From: Oscillospiraceae bacterium
GTDB lineage: Bacteria > Bacillota > Clostridia > Oscillospirales > Acutalibacteraceae
Direction of reading: 5' to 3'
DNA: 64,000 bases
Assembly (NCBI GenBank): GCA_902791235.1
Contig: CADAUV010000001.1
Span: 47,061-111,060 of the forward strand
Shown: in pieces, positions 51,825 to 60,740 of the stretch
Layout of the letters: every line of letters starts with the position of its first letter
Position numbering within the stretch: position 1 is the stretch's first letter
The notes under the pieces: model-generated
What the model saw: the letters and a program-made list of their open reading frames with translations, nothing else
The model's database searches: none
What the model was told of the DNA's origin: nothing
Position numbers and translations under genes: made by a program

Positions 51825-51983
51825 CTTAATCTCCTTCGTTTTTCGGAATAATATTAGGTTTGGCTTATAATTTATTTCCTAATATCAGCAGGCAAGCCTG
51901 CCAAAAACAGATTTAAATTCTTCTGCTTTTCGGGATATTACCTGAGAGGTAAATATCTCCTTCCGTTATTATTGCCTCAAACG
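51825..51983 (-). ncRNA. Structured 5' leader, candidate riboswitch (class not identified)
   Basis: About 158 bases between the predicted start point and the ATG on the minus strand. Hairpins: 51932-51960 (near-perfect GATA/TTACCT-CTC-AGGTAA arms), 51888-51901 (GCAGGC/GCCTGC) and a long-range stem ATATTAGG (51851) / CCTAATAT (51878) just before the ribosome site. Genes of this type are often riboswitch-controlled (for example by cyclic di-AMP), but the sequence does not match that consensus as I know it. Confidence 0.4.
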
Positions 51984-51989
51984 CGTGAT

Positions 51990-52018
51990 ATTATAGTCAA
52001 TACTGCATATAGTGTCAA
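51990..52018 (-). promoter_or_regulatory. Promoter of the YabE-like gene
   Basis: Minus strand TTGACA (52018-52013), 17-base spacer, TATAAT (51995-51990), both perfect. Confidence 0.8.
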
Positions 52019-52383
52019 CAAAATTTAATTTTGTTTTTTGTGTATATTGCACAAATAAAAACATTTTCATTGTTGTAAGTTACAATTTGATTACAATATC
52101 TTGTGGTTTAAAAATTTAGTGATTTAGCGCGTAAAAGTGAAATTTTGGTTATTTGTTAACAAATCGACCCAAAATTTTCTCCGTTTTGTAACATTTTAGA
52201 ATTTTGAATTTTCACCCCCACAAGATGTTGACTGAAAGCGCCGTATTTCAAAAATCATCCCCTATATGTAAATTTCCTTGCTTTGAAAAATTAACAATTA
52301 CACACGGTAATTTATATGCAAAAAAGTGAGCATATATTATAATATATAAATTATTATATTTATTACCATAATATTAAACAATA
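52019..52383. other. Long AT-rich intergenic region, nothing identified
   Basis: No gene with a start and ribosome site and no convincing hairpin on either strand. Confidence 0.5.
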
Positions 52384-52424
52384 AAAAAGGCACGACGGGT
52401 GCCCCCAATCGTGCCTTTTTTTGC
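52384..52424 (-). terminator. Terminator of the membrane-protein cluster (bidirectional)
   Basis: AAAAAAGGCACGA / TCGTGCCTTTTTTT stem. Confidence 0.88.
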
Positions 52425-52432
52425 GATTATTT

Positions 52433-53242
52433 TTAATTCTTTTTCTTCTTGTAAATTTTAGGTGTGTAATAAGCCGAGGTGCCGCTTATTAACAGCCCGA
52501 CTGCCAGAAGCATAATAAATTCCGTTCTGACGGCGCTTGCGATAGCGCCTGCGTATATTTCGGGCAGAACCTTTGCGTTTGCGCCGATTCCGAATATCAG
52601 CGCGAAAAGTGAGATGAGTACAAAGGAGAACCCCGTGGCGTTGAGCGCTGAAATCAGCGCTTTGTTAATTTCCGTCCTTTTTTTATAAAGCAGTATAAGC
52701 CCCATAAGGCTCATTGTTGTAACAAGCAGACCTGCTGAGGTGAACTTAGGGAAGAGCGCAATAAGCATCTGAATAAACTCATAAGCGTTTCTTGTTCCTT
52801 CGAGCGCATAGGTTTCGTTATAGATAATTACTGCCTTTTCAGCGATGGAGTCAAGCTCCGCCTCCGTGGAGCTTATACCCGTACCCTCACAGTACTCCGT
52901 ACAGAAATTCCGCACGGTATCGACCTTATCGGTGCTGTAAAGCGAGGATTCGTAACCCCTGTAAATTCTTGTTACGGTATTGTCTGTTTTAATGAATTCA
53001 TCCCTTGCGGTAATAAATATCTGCATCGGCACGCCGCTTTCCTTAGAAAGTGCGGTAATGCGTCTTGCGTAGGTTTCGTCAAGCTCCTCTCTGACAGCGC
53101 CGCTGTTTATGAAGCGGCCCATAAATCTGTCGTTACAGAAGGTGAAACGCACGATTGTCGGGGCTGCTACGATAATTATGCCGACAGCAAAGGAGAGAGT
53201 CAGGAAACAGGCGAGAAGCCGTCTTGTTTTAGTTAATGACAT
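52433..53242 (-). CDS. Integral membrane protein, TIGR01906-like (tentative)
   Basis: 269 residues: one N-terminal membrane segment, an extracellular part of about 120 residues, and three C-terminal segments (LLVTTMSLMGLILLYKK, ATGFSFVLISLFALIFGIG, FIMLLAVGLLISG). It resembles the 312-residue protein at 54745-55683 in layout and in short matches (VPMQIF versus IPIEVF; IIYNET versus EIFNET), so the two are probably ancient paralogues. Last of five minus-strand genes. Function unknown. Confidence 0.75.
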   Translation of the reverse strand: MSLTKTRRLLACFLTLSFAVGIIIVAAPTIVRFTFCNDRFMGRFINSGAVREELDETYARRITALSKESGVPMQIFITARDEFIKTDNTVTRIYRGYESSLYSTDKVDTVRNFCTEYCEGTGISSTEAELDSIAEKAVIIYNETYALEGTRNAYEFIQMLIALFPKFTSAGLLVTTMSLMGLILLYKKRTEINKALISALNATGFSFVLISLFALIFGIGANAKVLPEIYAGAIASAVRTEFIMLLAVGLLISGTSAYYTPKIYKKKKN

Positions 53243-53251
53243 AAGCTCCTC

Positions 53252-53872
53252 CTATTCCGTTATCTCGTTGCCTTCGGTAATGACGAAGCAGACGGCGCTG
53301 TACTGCAGTCCTACGCCGATGCCGCCCGTGGTATCGGCACAAAGCACAAGCGTCCTGCCAAAGCCTTCGTTCATACCCTTTGCAAGAGAGCGTGATTTGA
53401 ATGTATCCGTTTTAACTGCGACAAGCGTATAGCTTCCGTAAGCAAGCTCCGCTTTTACAATGTCGCCCTCCTCAATCTTTTCAAGAAAAGAGGAATTGTT
53501 CTTTGTTATGTAGCCGACAGCCGTGCCTGTTTCACCGATAAGCACACCGTTTTCCATAGCTACGCTATCGGCTGCCACGCTGTCATATGCGTTATAGACT
53601 ATCGGCAGTCGGGCTTCGCCGAGCTCAATGCTGCCGATACTCGTGTTTTCCGAAAACGCAGGGATACTGCCCTTGCTTACCTCACCGTTTTCGGACGGTA
53701 TCGCCTTAGCCTGAGCAACGGTATCGCTGTCGCTATAGGCAACGCGCACATACTCGCCGCCGTAAGGCACTGCAAAGGATATTGATTTAAAGTATATAAG
53801 CGAGCATACCGCAAGAATCAGCGCGATTATTGCAGGTATCACATATCCCTTTTTTATTGTTTTGTTCTGCAA
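53252..53872 (-). CDS. Sortase-like membrane protein with altered catalytic residues
   Basis: 206 residues, TTG start with a GAAGG site. N-terminal membrane segment (VIPAIIALILAVCSLIYF), then a domain that follows the sortase pattern: LPIVYNAYDS, then GETGTAVGY where sortases have the catalytic-histidine GH motif, then FLEKIEEGDIVKAE, then RTLVLCADTTGG where sortases have TLxTC. The cysteine position is kept, the histidine appears replaced by glutamate. It may be a non-catalytic scaffold. Confidence 0.6.
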   Translation of the reverse strand: MQNKTIKKGYVIPAIIALILAVCSLIYFKSISFAVPYGGEYVRVAYSDSDTVAQAKAIPSENGEVSKGSIPAFSENTSIGSIELGEARLPIVYNAYDSVAADSVAMENGVLIGETGTAVGYITKNNSSFLEKIEEGDIVKAELAYGSYTLVAVKTDTFKSRSLAKGMNEGFGRTLVLCADTTGGIGVGLQYSAVCFVITEGNEITE

Positions 53873-53894
53873 TTTATCTGCCTTCTTTTCAGAA

Positions 53895-54734
53895 TTATCT
53901 GTTCTGCTGCTGAAGTTCGCTCATAAGGGGCTTCTTCGCCTTCTTGGGCTTGTACGGCGGAGGATTCTTGAGCTTCTTGGTAAGAGAGCTGTTCTTCCTT
54001 GTGAGCTTGTTAATCTCGTGAACAGGTCCTGCCATATACTCAATCATATATTCGTCTGCAACAGCCATAAGCTTCGGGTCGTTTTTCATCTCGCCGAGGA
54101 TGGTTACGCCGATGATATCCTGAACCTCGTTCGTGCCGTCCTCGTAAACCTCGTTAAGCATTTTGAAGAGCTTTTTCTGTTCCTCCTTGCTGCCGTTTGC
54201 GATTACATCGAGTACCCTTGCTGTACCGTATTCCTTAAAGAAGGTCTCGGGAAGAAACTCGCCGTAGTCGGCAATATTCTGCTTTATGAGATTTTTCATA
54301 TCGGGGAAGAGCACACCGAAACGGTTTGCAAGCGAGTCGGTATCATAGCTGATGATGCCGTTTTTAGCCTTGGTTCTTGAAACAGCCTTGGGCATTTTTA
54401 CTTTCTCAAGGTCAACCTTCTTGTTTGATTTGAAAAGCTTTGAGAGCTCGTCCGCTGTTTCGTTTGCAAGCGACTTTGCGTCCCTCTCATTATATTCCTC
54501 CAAATCAAAGAGCGACTTTGAAACCGTTGAGTAGGCGTAGCCGTCCTCGCTCTTTTCATAAGCGCAGTCAAAGGCAAAAACCTTCGCCTCGCCGTCGTAT
54601 GTAAGGCGGTATGCGCCCTTGTCGCCCTCGAAGGAAATGCTGTTGCCATCCCTGTTTACAGAGCTGAATTCAAGCTCGCCGTTGAGCGTTGAAAGATTTT
54701 TTTCAAGTATGTTGAAAACTTCGTTAAGTTGCAT
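53895..54734 (-). CDS. Hypothetical cytoplasmic protein
   Basis: 279 residues from the ATG at 54734 (AGGAG site); longer in-frame ORF start upstream is rejected because it overlaps the preceding gene's end. An N-terminal beta-rich part (about 60 residues) is followed by a helical region and a basic, proline-rich tail (NPPPYKPKKAKKP). No family recognised. Fourth-from-last in the cluster, transcribed with membrane proteins on both sides. Confidence 0.7.
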   Translation of the reverse strand: MQLNEVFNILEKNLSTLNGELEFSSVNRDGNSISFEGDKGAYRLTYDGEAKVFAFDCAYEKSEDGYAYSTVSKSLFDLEEYNERDAKSLANETADELSKLFKSNKKVDLEKVKMPKAVSRTKAKNGIISYDTDSLANRFGVLFPDMKNLIKQNIADYGEFLPETFFKEYGTARVLDVIANGSKEEQKKLFKMLNEVYEDGTNEVQDIIGVTILGEMKNDPKLMAVADEYMIEYMAGPVHEINKLTRKNSSLTKKLKNPPPYKPKKAKKPLMSELQQQNR

Positions 54735-54744
54735 ATTTTTTCTC

Positions 54745-55683
54745 CTAATCCACAAGATTTCTCTTGATTTGTTCCTCAGTATCGCTTTCAAGCAGCCTGA
54801 AGCGATAGTATTTATAAGTCCAGATGAACAGCGCCGTACCGCCTGCAAGCAATACAAGTCCGAAGACCGCAAGCACAATTAGCATAAGGTTAACCGCTTC
54901 CGTGATTGCGATGTTGTAAGCAGGTATATTTGTCAGCATAATTCTGTTCATAATGCCCGAAATATAAATGACTGACGGTATCGCGATAAGCAGCAGACCG
55001 GCGGTGTTAAAGCACATTGCCATATAGTTATATGCTCGTCTGCGCCTGCCGTTTATTTCTCTTATACCGAAGCAGCAGGCAACGCTTGCTGCGATAAAGC
55101 CGACCATTATCAGAGTTATATAGTTGTTGTTGATGACTTTTGCGTAATCGGTGAGCTTGTCATAATTCTTTATCGAACAGGTCTCGTTAAAGATTTCAAC
55201 AGCCTCATTTACTATTCTGTTCTTTTCATCGGTGCGGCGGCTTATGCCGTTTTCCCTGTCATATTTATCAATCGCCCTTCCGTAATCGTAGGTGATTGTT
55301 GAGGTGTAGGAAAAGTCGTTTGGTATTTCCGTATAGGTGTCGCTTACAACCGTGCGCTGAATTGATACAATGAAATTGTAATTGGTTGTGTTCATAAACA
55401 CCTCAATCGGTATTTCCTCCTTTTCACAAAGCGGCGTAAGGTTGTTTTCGAGATTGTCAACAAGCGTAGAGATTGTTCTTATGTTTGTGAAATGCGTGTA
55501 TTTGTAATCGGGATTACCGATTGTAACGCTCACGACGCCCGATACGATTGCGATAAGCAGGCTCAATATGAGCAGGGTACTCAGTAAAATATTGTAGAGC
55601 TTATTGATGAAATAGTATCTGCGCCTTGCGCTCATTTTCTTCTTTTTACTGCTTGAGCTTTTTGAATTGCCGTTACTGCTCAT
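54745..55683 (-). CDS. Integral membrane protein, paralogue of the last cluster gene
   Basis: 312 residues from the ATG at 55683 (AGGAGGTGG site). Basic, serine-rich N-terminus (SSSSKKKKMSARRR), one membrane segment (LLSTLLILSLLIAIVSG), an extracellular domain, and three C-terminal segments. Same plan as 52433-53242. Function unknown. Confidence 0.75.
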   Translation of the reverse strand: MSSNGNSKSSSSKKKKMSARRRYYFINKLYNILLSTLLILSLLIAIVSGVVSVTIGNPDYKYTHFTNIRTISTLVDNLENNLTPLCEKEEIPIEVFMNTTNYNFIVSIQRTVVSDTYTEIPNDFSYTSTITYDYGRAIDKYDRENGISRRTDEKNRIVNEAVEIFNETCSIKNYDKLTDYAKVINNNYITLIMVGFIAASVACCFGIREINGRRRRAYNYMAMCFNTAGLLLIAIPSVIYISGIMNRIMLTNIPAYNIAITEAVNLMLIVLAVFGLVLLAGGTALFIWTYKYYRFRLLESDTEEQIKRNLVD

Positions 55684-55852
55684 TTTCCACCTCCTGCACC
55701 TGCGACTGAGCATCACGCTGAGCATTGGGAAGTGCATTCTCTATGAAAGGCAGTGCGGCTGAAAAAAGTATTGTTATAACAGTCGCGATAACCATTGGAA
55801 TAATTATTGCCTTTTGGGCAACTTCACGACGGTATCTCTGAAATGCTGTCAT
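55673..55852 (-). CDS. Small single-pass membrane protein
   Basis: 59 residues from the ATG at 55852 (GGAGG site); overlaps the next gene by 11 bases. One membrane segment (AIIIPMVIATVITILFSAALPF) with a charged C-terminal tail. First gene of the cluster. Confidence 0.75.
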   Translation of the reverse strand: MTAFQRYRREVAQKAIIIPMVIATVITILFSAALPFIENALPNAQRDAQSQVQEVENEQ

Positions 55853-56100
55853 ATTTTTTCCTCCGGGGTTTAACACTGAATATATTAATTATGTTTATAC
55901 TTGTATAAATTCATAATATTATATCACAAGAAATATTATTTGTCATTATTTAATTTTAATTATTTTAAAATATGTTTTTCTGTACAAAAGGATTGTCGCC
56001 GTGCGGACTAATTTCGTTATTTTAACATTGGTTTATTTTGTTGATTATTTTATATTAATGTGATACAATATTGTGAATATTTATAACAGGCGGTGTTTTT

Positions 56101-57165
56101 ATGGATAAAAAAACAATTGCCGTGCTTTTCGGCGGCGCTTCGTCGGAGCATGATATAAGCTGTATTTCAGCAAAAAGTATTATAAAAAACATCAATTATG
56201 ACAAGTATAATGTTGTGCTTGTAGGAATTACAAAGCAGGGCAGATGGTTTATTTTCAACGACGATATTGAGCTTCTGCCAAACGACGAATGGACTAAGTC
56301 GAAAAGTCTTATTCCTGCTTTCATTTCGCCCGATACGGGTGTGAGAGGACTTGTTACCGCAAAGGGCGATATCATAAAGCTTGACGCGGTTTTCCCCGTG
56401 CTTCACGGTAAAAACGGTGAGGACGGTACGCTTCAGGGGCTCTTACAGCTTGCACAGCTTCCTTATGTGGGCTGCGACGCGACATCGTCGGGCGTGTGTA
56501 TGGATAAGGCGGTTGCTAACGCGGTTGCCGATGCCTTTGATATTCCTCAGGCTAAGTGGTGCGCTGTCAGCGAGTATTCATACAGGAAGGCGCCCGAGGC
56601 TGAGCTTGACGCGGCAGAGGCGAAGCTCGGTTATCCTATATTTGTAAAGCCTGCAAACGCAGGCTCGTCAGTGGGTATTTCCAAGGCGCATAACCGTGAG
56701 GAGCTTAAAAACGCTCTCGAGGTGGCTTTCAAAGAGGATAAGAAGGCGGTGCTTGAGGAGTTTATCGACGGCTTCGAGGTTGAATGTGCGGTGCTTGGTA
56801 ATAATGAGCCCGTTGCAGGCGAGGTAGGACAGATTGTTGCCTGCGCCGAGTTTTACGATTTTGACGCCAAATACAATTCGCCGTCCGAGCTTTACATACC
56901 CGCACAGCTTTCCGAGGAGAAGAGAAACGAGGTCAGAGCGCAGGCGCTTAAAGCGTTTAAGGCTCTCGGCTGTGAGGGAATGTCAAGAGTTGACTTCTTC
57001 GTTACAAAGGACGACGGAAGAGTTCTCTTAAATGAGATTAATACAATACCCGGTTACACCGATATCAGTATGTATCCTAAGCTTTTCGAGGCTGTCGGCG
57101 TACCGTATAAGGAGCTTATAGAAAGGCTTATCGACCTCGCTCTTGAGAGAGGCGGAAGATTTTAA
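56101..57165 (+). CDS. ddl: D-alanine--D-alanine ligase
   Basis: 354 residues, ATP-grasp fold. Motifs: VLFGGASSEHDIS at the start, LHGKNGEDGTLQGLL, KPANAGSSVGISKA, and EINTIPGYT near the C-terminus. Makes the D-Ala-D-Ala dipeptide for peptidoglycan. Followed by DUF1934 and argS with one-base and 13-base junctions. Confidence 0.95.
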   Translation: MDKKTIAVLFGGASSEHDISCISAKSIIKNINYDKYNVVLVGITKQGRWFIFNDDIELLPNDEWTKSKSLIPAFISPDTGVRGLVTAKGDIIKLDAVFPVLHGKNGEDGTLQGLLQLAQLPYVGCDATSSGVCMDKAVANAVADAFDIPQAKWCAVSEYSYRKAPEAELDAAEAKLGYPIFVKPANAGSSVGISKAHNREELKNALEVAFKEDKKAVLEEFIDGFEVECAVLGNNEPVAGEVGQIVACAEFYDFDAKYNSPSELYIPAQLSEEKRNEVRAQALKAFKALGCEGMSRVDFFVTKDDGRVLLNEINTIPGYTDISMYPKLFEAVGVPYKELIERLIDLALERGGRF

Positions 57166-57166
57166 T

Positions 57167-57592
57167 ATGCAGGTTTTGCTTGAAATTGTCGGTACTCAGA
57201 GAATCGACGAGATGAAGGATAAAATTGAGCTTACCACCGTCGGCTTTCTCGAGGAAAGCGAGAACGAGTACACGGTGAAATACTCCGAGGAGCAGGAGGG
57301 CAATACGCCTGCTGTCGATGTCTGCGTTGTTATCAGCAAGGAGAAGCCCCTTGTTACGATGACGAGGTCGGGCGCGTTTGATTCACGCCTTGTTATCGAG
57401 GGCTCAAAGCGCAATCTCTGTCATTACGGCTCGGAGTACGGCGATATACTTATGGGTATTTCGGGACATTCGATTTCTGCTGAATTCGACGGGCAGAAGG
57501 GCGAGTTCGTCTTTTTCTATGATATTGATATCAACGGCGCGCTTGCCTCACGCAATTCACTGACTATGGGAGTTAAAAGATGTCAAAATTAG
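57167..57592 (+). CDS. DUF1934 beta-barrel protein (YwiB-like)
   Basis: 141 residues from the ATG at 57167, one base after the ddl stop. Calycin-like strands: VLLEIVGTQRIDEMKDKIEL, YTVKYSEEQEG, VTMTRSG, RNLCHYGSEYGDILMGISG. In Firmicutes this gene is commonly placed just before argS, as here. Function unknown. Confidence 0.88.
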   Translation: MQVLLEIVGTQRIDEMKDKIELTTVGFLEESENEYTVKYSEEQEGNTPAVDVCVVISKEKPLVTMTRSGAFDSRLVIEGSKRNLCHYGSEYGDILMGISGHSISAEFDGQKGEFVFFYDIDINGALASRNSLTMGVKRCQN

Positions 57593-59268
57593 TTTTACAG
57601 ACACAGGAAATACTTAAAAACAGAATCCTCAAGGCGATTGAAGCCGCTGTTGCTGACGGCGAGCTTGCCGACGGGGCTGTACCTGAATTCATAATAGAGA
57701 AGCCTGCAAACAAGCTAAACGGAGATTATTCGACAAATGTTGCAATGGCAGGCGCAAGGGCTTTTCATAAGGCGCCGAGGATGATTGCGGAGAGTATTCT
57801 TTCCCACCTTGACCTTGACAAAACTCTTTTTGAAAGGGCTGAAATTGCAGGCCCGGGCTTTATCAATTTGTTTCTCTCGCAGAAGTATTACGGCGAAATC
57901 CTTAAGGATGTAATTGCCTGCGGCGACGGCTACGGCAGGTCGGATTACGGCGAGGGAAAGAGAATTCTTGTTGAATTTGTTTCCGCAAATCCGACGGGTC
58001 CTATGCACATCGGTAACGCGAGGGGCGGCGCAATCGGCGACTGTCTTGCCTCCGTTCTTGACTGGGCAGGATATGAGGTTAAAAGGGAATTTTATATTAA
58101 CGACGCAGGTAATCAGATTGAAAAATTCGGTCTTTCCCTTGAAACAAGATATCTTCAGCATTTTGATTCGGGCGTTGAAATGCCCGAGGACGCTTATCAC
58201 GGCGCGGATATAACCGAGCATGCGGAGAATTATATAGCCGAATACGGCGACAGACTTCTCGGGCTTGACAGCGCTGAAAGGCGCAGGGCGCTTGTTGATT
58301 ACGCTCTGCCGAAAAATATCGAGGGCCTTGAAAGGGACCTTGGCAGATACAGAATTAAGTACGACAACTGGTTCAAGGAGTCAACGCTCCATAACGACGG
58401 CTCTGTTGAAAGGGTTATTGCCGCTCTCAAAGATAGGGGTGTTACCTATGAGCAGGACGGCGCTTTATGGTTTAAAGCTTCGGAATACGGCAATGATAAG
58501 GATATAGTTTTAATCCGTGCAAACGGACTGCCGACCTATATCGTTCCCGATATTGCATACCATTATAACAAGCTTGTAACGCGTGGCTTTGACAGGGCTA
58601 TTGATGTTCTCGGCGCCGACCACCACGGCTATGTGCCGAGAATGAAGGCGGCTCTTACCGCCCTCGGCGTTGACGCTTCAAGGCTTGACTGCGTGATTAT
58701 GCAGATGGTAAGGCTTGTGCGCGAGGGCGAAACAATCAAGCTTTCTAAGCGCTCGGGCAAGGCGATAACGCTTAACACCCTTATTGACGAGGTACCGCTT
58801 GACGCTGCAAGATTTTTCTTCAATCTGCGCGAGCCGAATTCTCATTTCGATTTTGACCTTGAGCTTGCGGCGAAGCAGTCGAGTGAAAACCCCGTATACT
58901 ATGTGCAGTACGCTCACGCGCGTATTTGTTCAATCATCAAAAAAGCGCAGGAGCAGGGAATAGCTCTGCGTGAGCCGACTGATGAGGAGCTTGCCCTTCT
59001 CTCGAGCGAGGAGGAAAGGGATTTAATAACCCACCTTTCAATGCTCACGGGCGAAATCGTTTCTGCCGCAAAGGCATATGACCCTGCAAAGATTACGCAT
59101 TATGTAATCGAGCTTGCGACGCTTTTCCATAAATTTTACAATGCAAACCGCGTTATCGTTGATGACGAGGGTCTTATGATGGCGAGATTTTATCTTTGTA
59201 AAGCGGTGAGGGATACAATTAAAAATATCCTGACAATGCTCAAGATAACAGCTCCCGAGGAAATGTAA
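57580..59268 (+). CDS. argS: Arginine--tRNA ligase
   Basis: 562 residues. HIGH-like NPTGPMHIGNARGGA near residue 130 and KLSKRSGK in place of KMSKS near residue 390, with the C-terminal DALR anticodon domain (YAHARICSIIKKA). Overlaps DUF1934 by 13 bases. Confidence 0.97.
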   Translation: MSKLVLQTQEILKNRILKAIEAAVADGELADGAVPEFIIEKPANKLNGDYSTNVAMAGARAFHKAPRMIAESILSHLDLDKTLFERAEIAGPGFINLFLSQKYYGEILKDVIACGDGYGRSDYGEGKRILVEFVSANPTGPMHIGNARGGAIGDCLASVLDWAGYEVKREFYINDAGNQIEKFGLSLETRYLQHFDSGVEMPEDAYHGADITEHAENYIAEYGDRLLGLDSAERRRALVDYALPKNIEGLERDLGRYRIKYDNWFKESTLHNDGSVERVIAALKDRGVTYEQDGALWFKASEYGNDKDIVLIRANGLPTYIVPDIAYHYNKLVTRGFDRAIDVLGADHHGYVPRMKAALTALGVDASRLDCVIMQMVRLVREGETIKLSKRSGKAITLNTLIDEVPLDAARFFFNLREPNSHFDFDLELAAKQSSENPVYYVQYAHARICSIIKKAQEQGIALREPTDEELALLSSEEERDLITHLSMLTGEIVSAAKAYDPAKITHYVIELATLFHKFYNANRVIVDDEGLMMARFYLCKAVRDTIKNILTMLKITAPEEM

Positions 59269-59288
59269 GAAGTTAAAGAGGTATTTAT

Positions 59289-60701
59289 ATGGCAAGTGCG
59301 AAAAGCAAGGCGCTTCACGGCGTCGGTAATCTTCTTTTTAAGTACATTTACCGAAATCCCGAAAAGAATATTCCAAAGCTCATTGGCTTTGCTAAGAAGG
59401 TTACGGGCGACCAGTTCCCCGAATCCACCTTCACAAAGCCGATGGAGATTATTAATGACAAAAATAATATATGGAACACATATCTTTTTAACGGACTTGA
59501 GGATGTGGACAGGGACTTTTTAAGAAAAGCCATACTGACCTTCGGTATTGATTTGGGACTTCTCGGCACTGCCACTCTCCGCAGAAAAAGGGAGGAGGAG
59601 CATTGCAATATTCCTTGGGTAATACTCCTTGACCCCACCTCCGCCTGCAATATGAAATGCAAGGGCTGCTGGGCTGCCGAATACGGATATAAAGAGAATC
59701 TTACGCTTGACGAGATGAGGCGGATTGTAAGTCAGAGCAAGGAGCTTGGCACACATTTCTTTATGTTCACGGGCGGCGAGCCGCTTATAAGAAAGAACGA
59801 TATTATAACTCTCGCAAGGGAAAATCCCGACTGCCTTTTCCTCTCCTACACAAACGGAACACTGGTTGACGAAAAGCTCTGCGAGGATATGAAAAAATGC
59901 GGCAATATCGCGCTTGCAATCTCAATTGAGGGAAGCCGTGAAACAAACGACGCAAGGCGCGGCGAGGGCGCATATCAGAAGGTGCTTGACGCCATGGCGC
60001 TTTTAAAGAAGCATAAGTGCCTTTTCGGAACATCGGTCTGCTACACAAGTCAGAACTATGAGGCGGTAACCTCGGATGAGTTTTATGATTTTATGATTGA
60101 GCAGGGCGCTAAATTCGCGTGGTATTTTCATTATATGCCCGTCGGAAGCGACGCCGATGTAAAGCTTCTTTTAAAGCCCGAACAGCGCGAGCATGTTTAC
60201 AGAGCGATAAGGGAAAAGAGAAATTCCAAAACGGGCAAGCCTATTTTCACCGTTGATTTTCAGCACGACGCCGAATTCGTCGGGGGCTGTATTGCCGGCG
60301 GAAGAAATTATTTCCATATCAATTCAAGGGGCGATGCTGAGCCCTGCGTGTTCATTCACTATTCCGATTCCAATATCAGAGAGAAGAGCATAGCGCAGTG
60401 TCTTAAATCGCCGCTTTTCTATGAGTATTATAAGGGACAACCCTTTAATGACAATATGCTCAGACCCTGTCCGATGCTTGAAAATCCGCAGGCGCTTCGC
60501 GGTATAGTTAACAAAACGGGCGCTAAGTCGACAAATCTTCTTGTGCCCGAATCCGTAGAAGAGCTTTGCTCAAAATGCGATGATTATGCGGCTTCGTGGG
60601 CGCCTGTTGCAAAGAAAATCTGGGAGGAGCAGGAACGCTTCCATCCGTTTACTCAGTACTACCGCGACACACCCGAAGGCAAAAAAGAATTTAATAAATA
60701 A
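59289..60701 (+). CDS. Radical SAM protein with C-terminal cysteine motifs
   Basis: 470 residues. The iron-sulfur site SACNMKCKGCW (about residues 119-129) is preceded by a 115-residue N-terminal extension. After the barrel come further cysteines: VGGCIAGG, EPCVFIHYSD, LRPCPMLENP and LCSKCDDY, resembling a SPASM-type auxiliary cluster domain. HpnH/MoaA-like barrel motifs FTGGEPL and LAISIEGS are present. Substrate unknown. Follows argS by 20 bases. Confidence 0.88.
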   Translation: MASAKSKALHGVGNLLFKYIYRNPEKNIPKLIGFAKKVTGDQFPESTFTKPMEIINDKNNIWNTYLFNGLEDVDRDFLRKAILTFGIDLGLLGTATLRRKREEEHCNIPWVILLDPTSACNMKCKGCWAAEYGYKENLTLDEMRRIVSQSKELGTHFFMFTGGEPLIRKNDIITLARENPDCLFLSYTNGTLVDEKLCEDMKKCGNIALAISIEGSRETNDARRGEGAYQKVLDAMALLKKHKCLFGTSVCYTSQNYEAVTSDEFYDFMIEQGAKFAWYFHYMPVGSDADVKLLLKPEQREHVYRAIREKRNSKTGKPIFTVDFQHDAEFVGGCIAGGRNYFHINSRGDAEPCVFIHYSDSNIREKSIAQCLKSPLFYEYYKGQPFNDNMLRPCPMLENPQALRGIVNKTGAKSTNLLVPESVEELCSKCDDYAASWAPVAKKIWEEQERFHPFTQYYRDTPEGKKEFNK

Positions 60702-60740
60702 AAACAGAAACTTGGGTAACTCCAAGTTTCTGTTTTTTTA
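60701..60740. terminator. Bidirectional terminator
   Basis: AAAACAGAAACTTGG / CCAAGTTTCTGTTTT stem between convergent genes. Confidence 0.9.

Noticed and set aside
51932-51960. Glycine riboswitch because of CTCTCAGGT
   Set aside because: The string is the loop and arm of a simple hairpin, the rest of the glycine aptamer core is missing, and the downstream gene is a wall enzyme.
51960-51983. Cyclic di-AMP (ydaO) riboswitch
   Set aside because: A GAGGCAATA...GGAAGGAG string recalls part of the aptamer, but the promoter leaves no room for its 5' half.
53895-54878. 327-residue protein from the far upstream start
   Set aside because: The extra 48 residues overlap the preceding gene and have no ribosome site; the ATG at 54734 has a good one.
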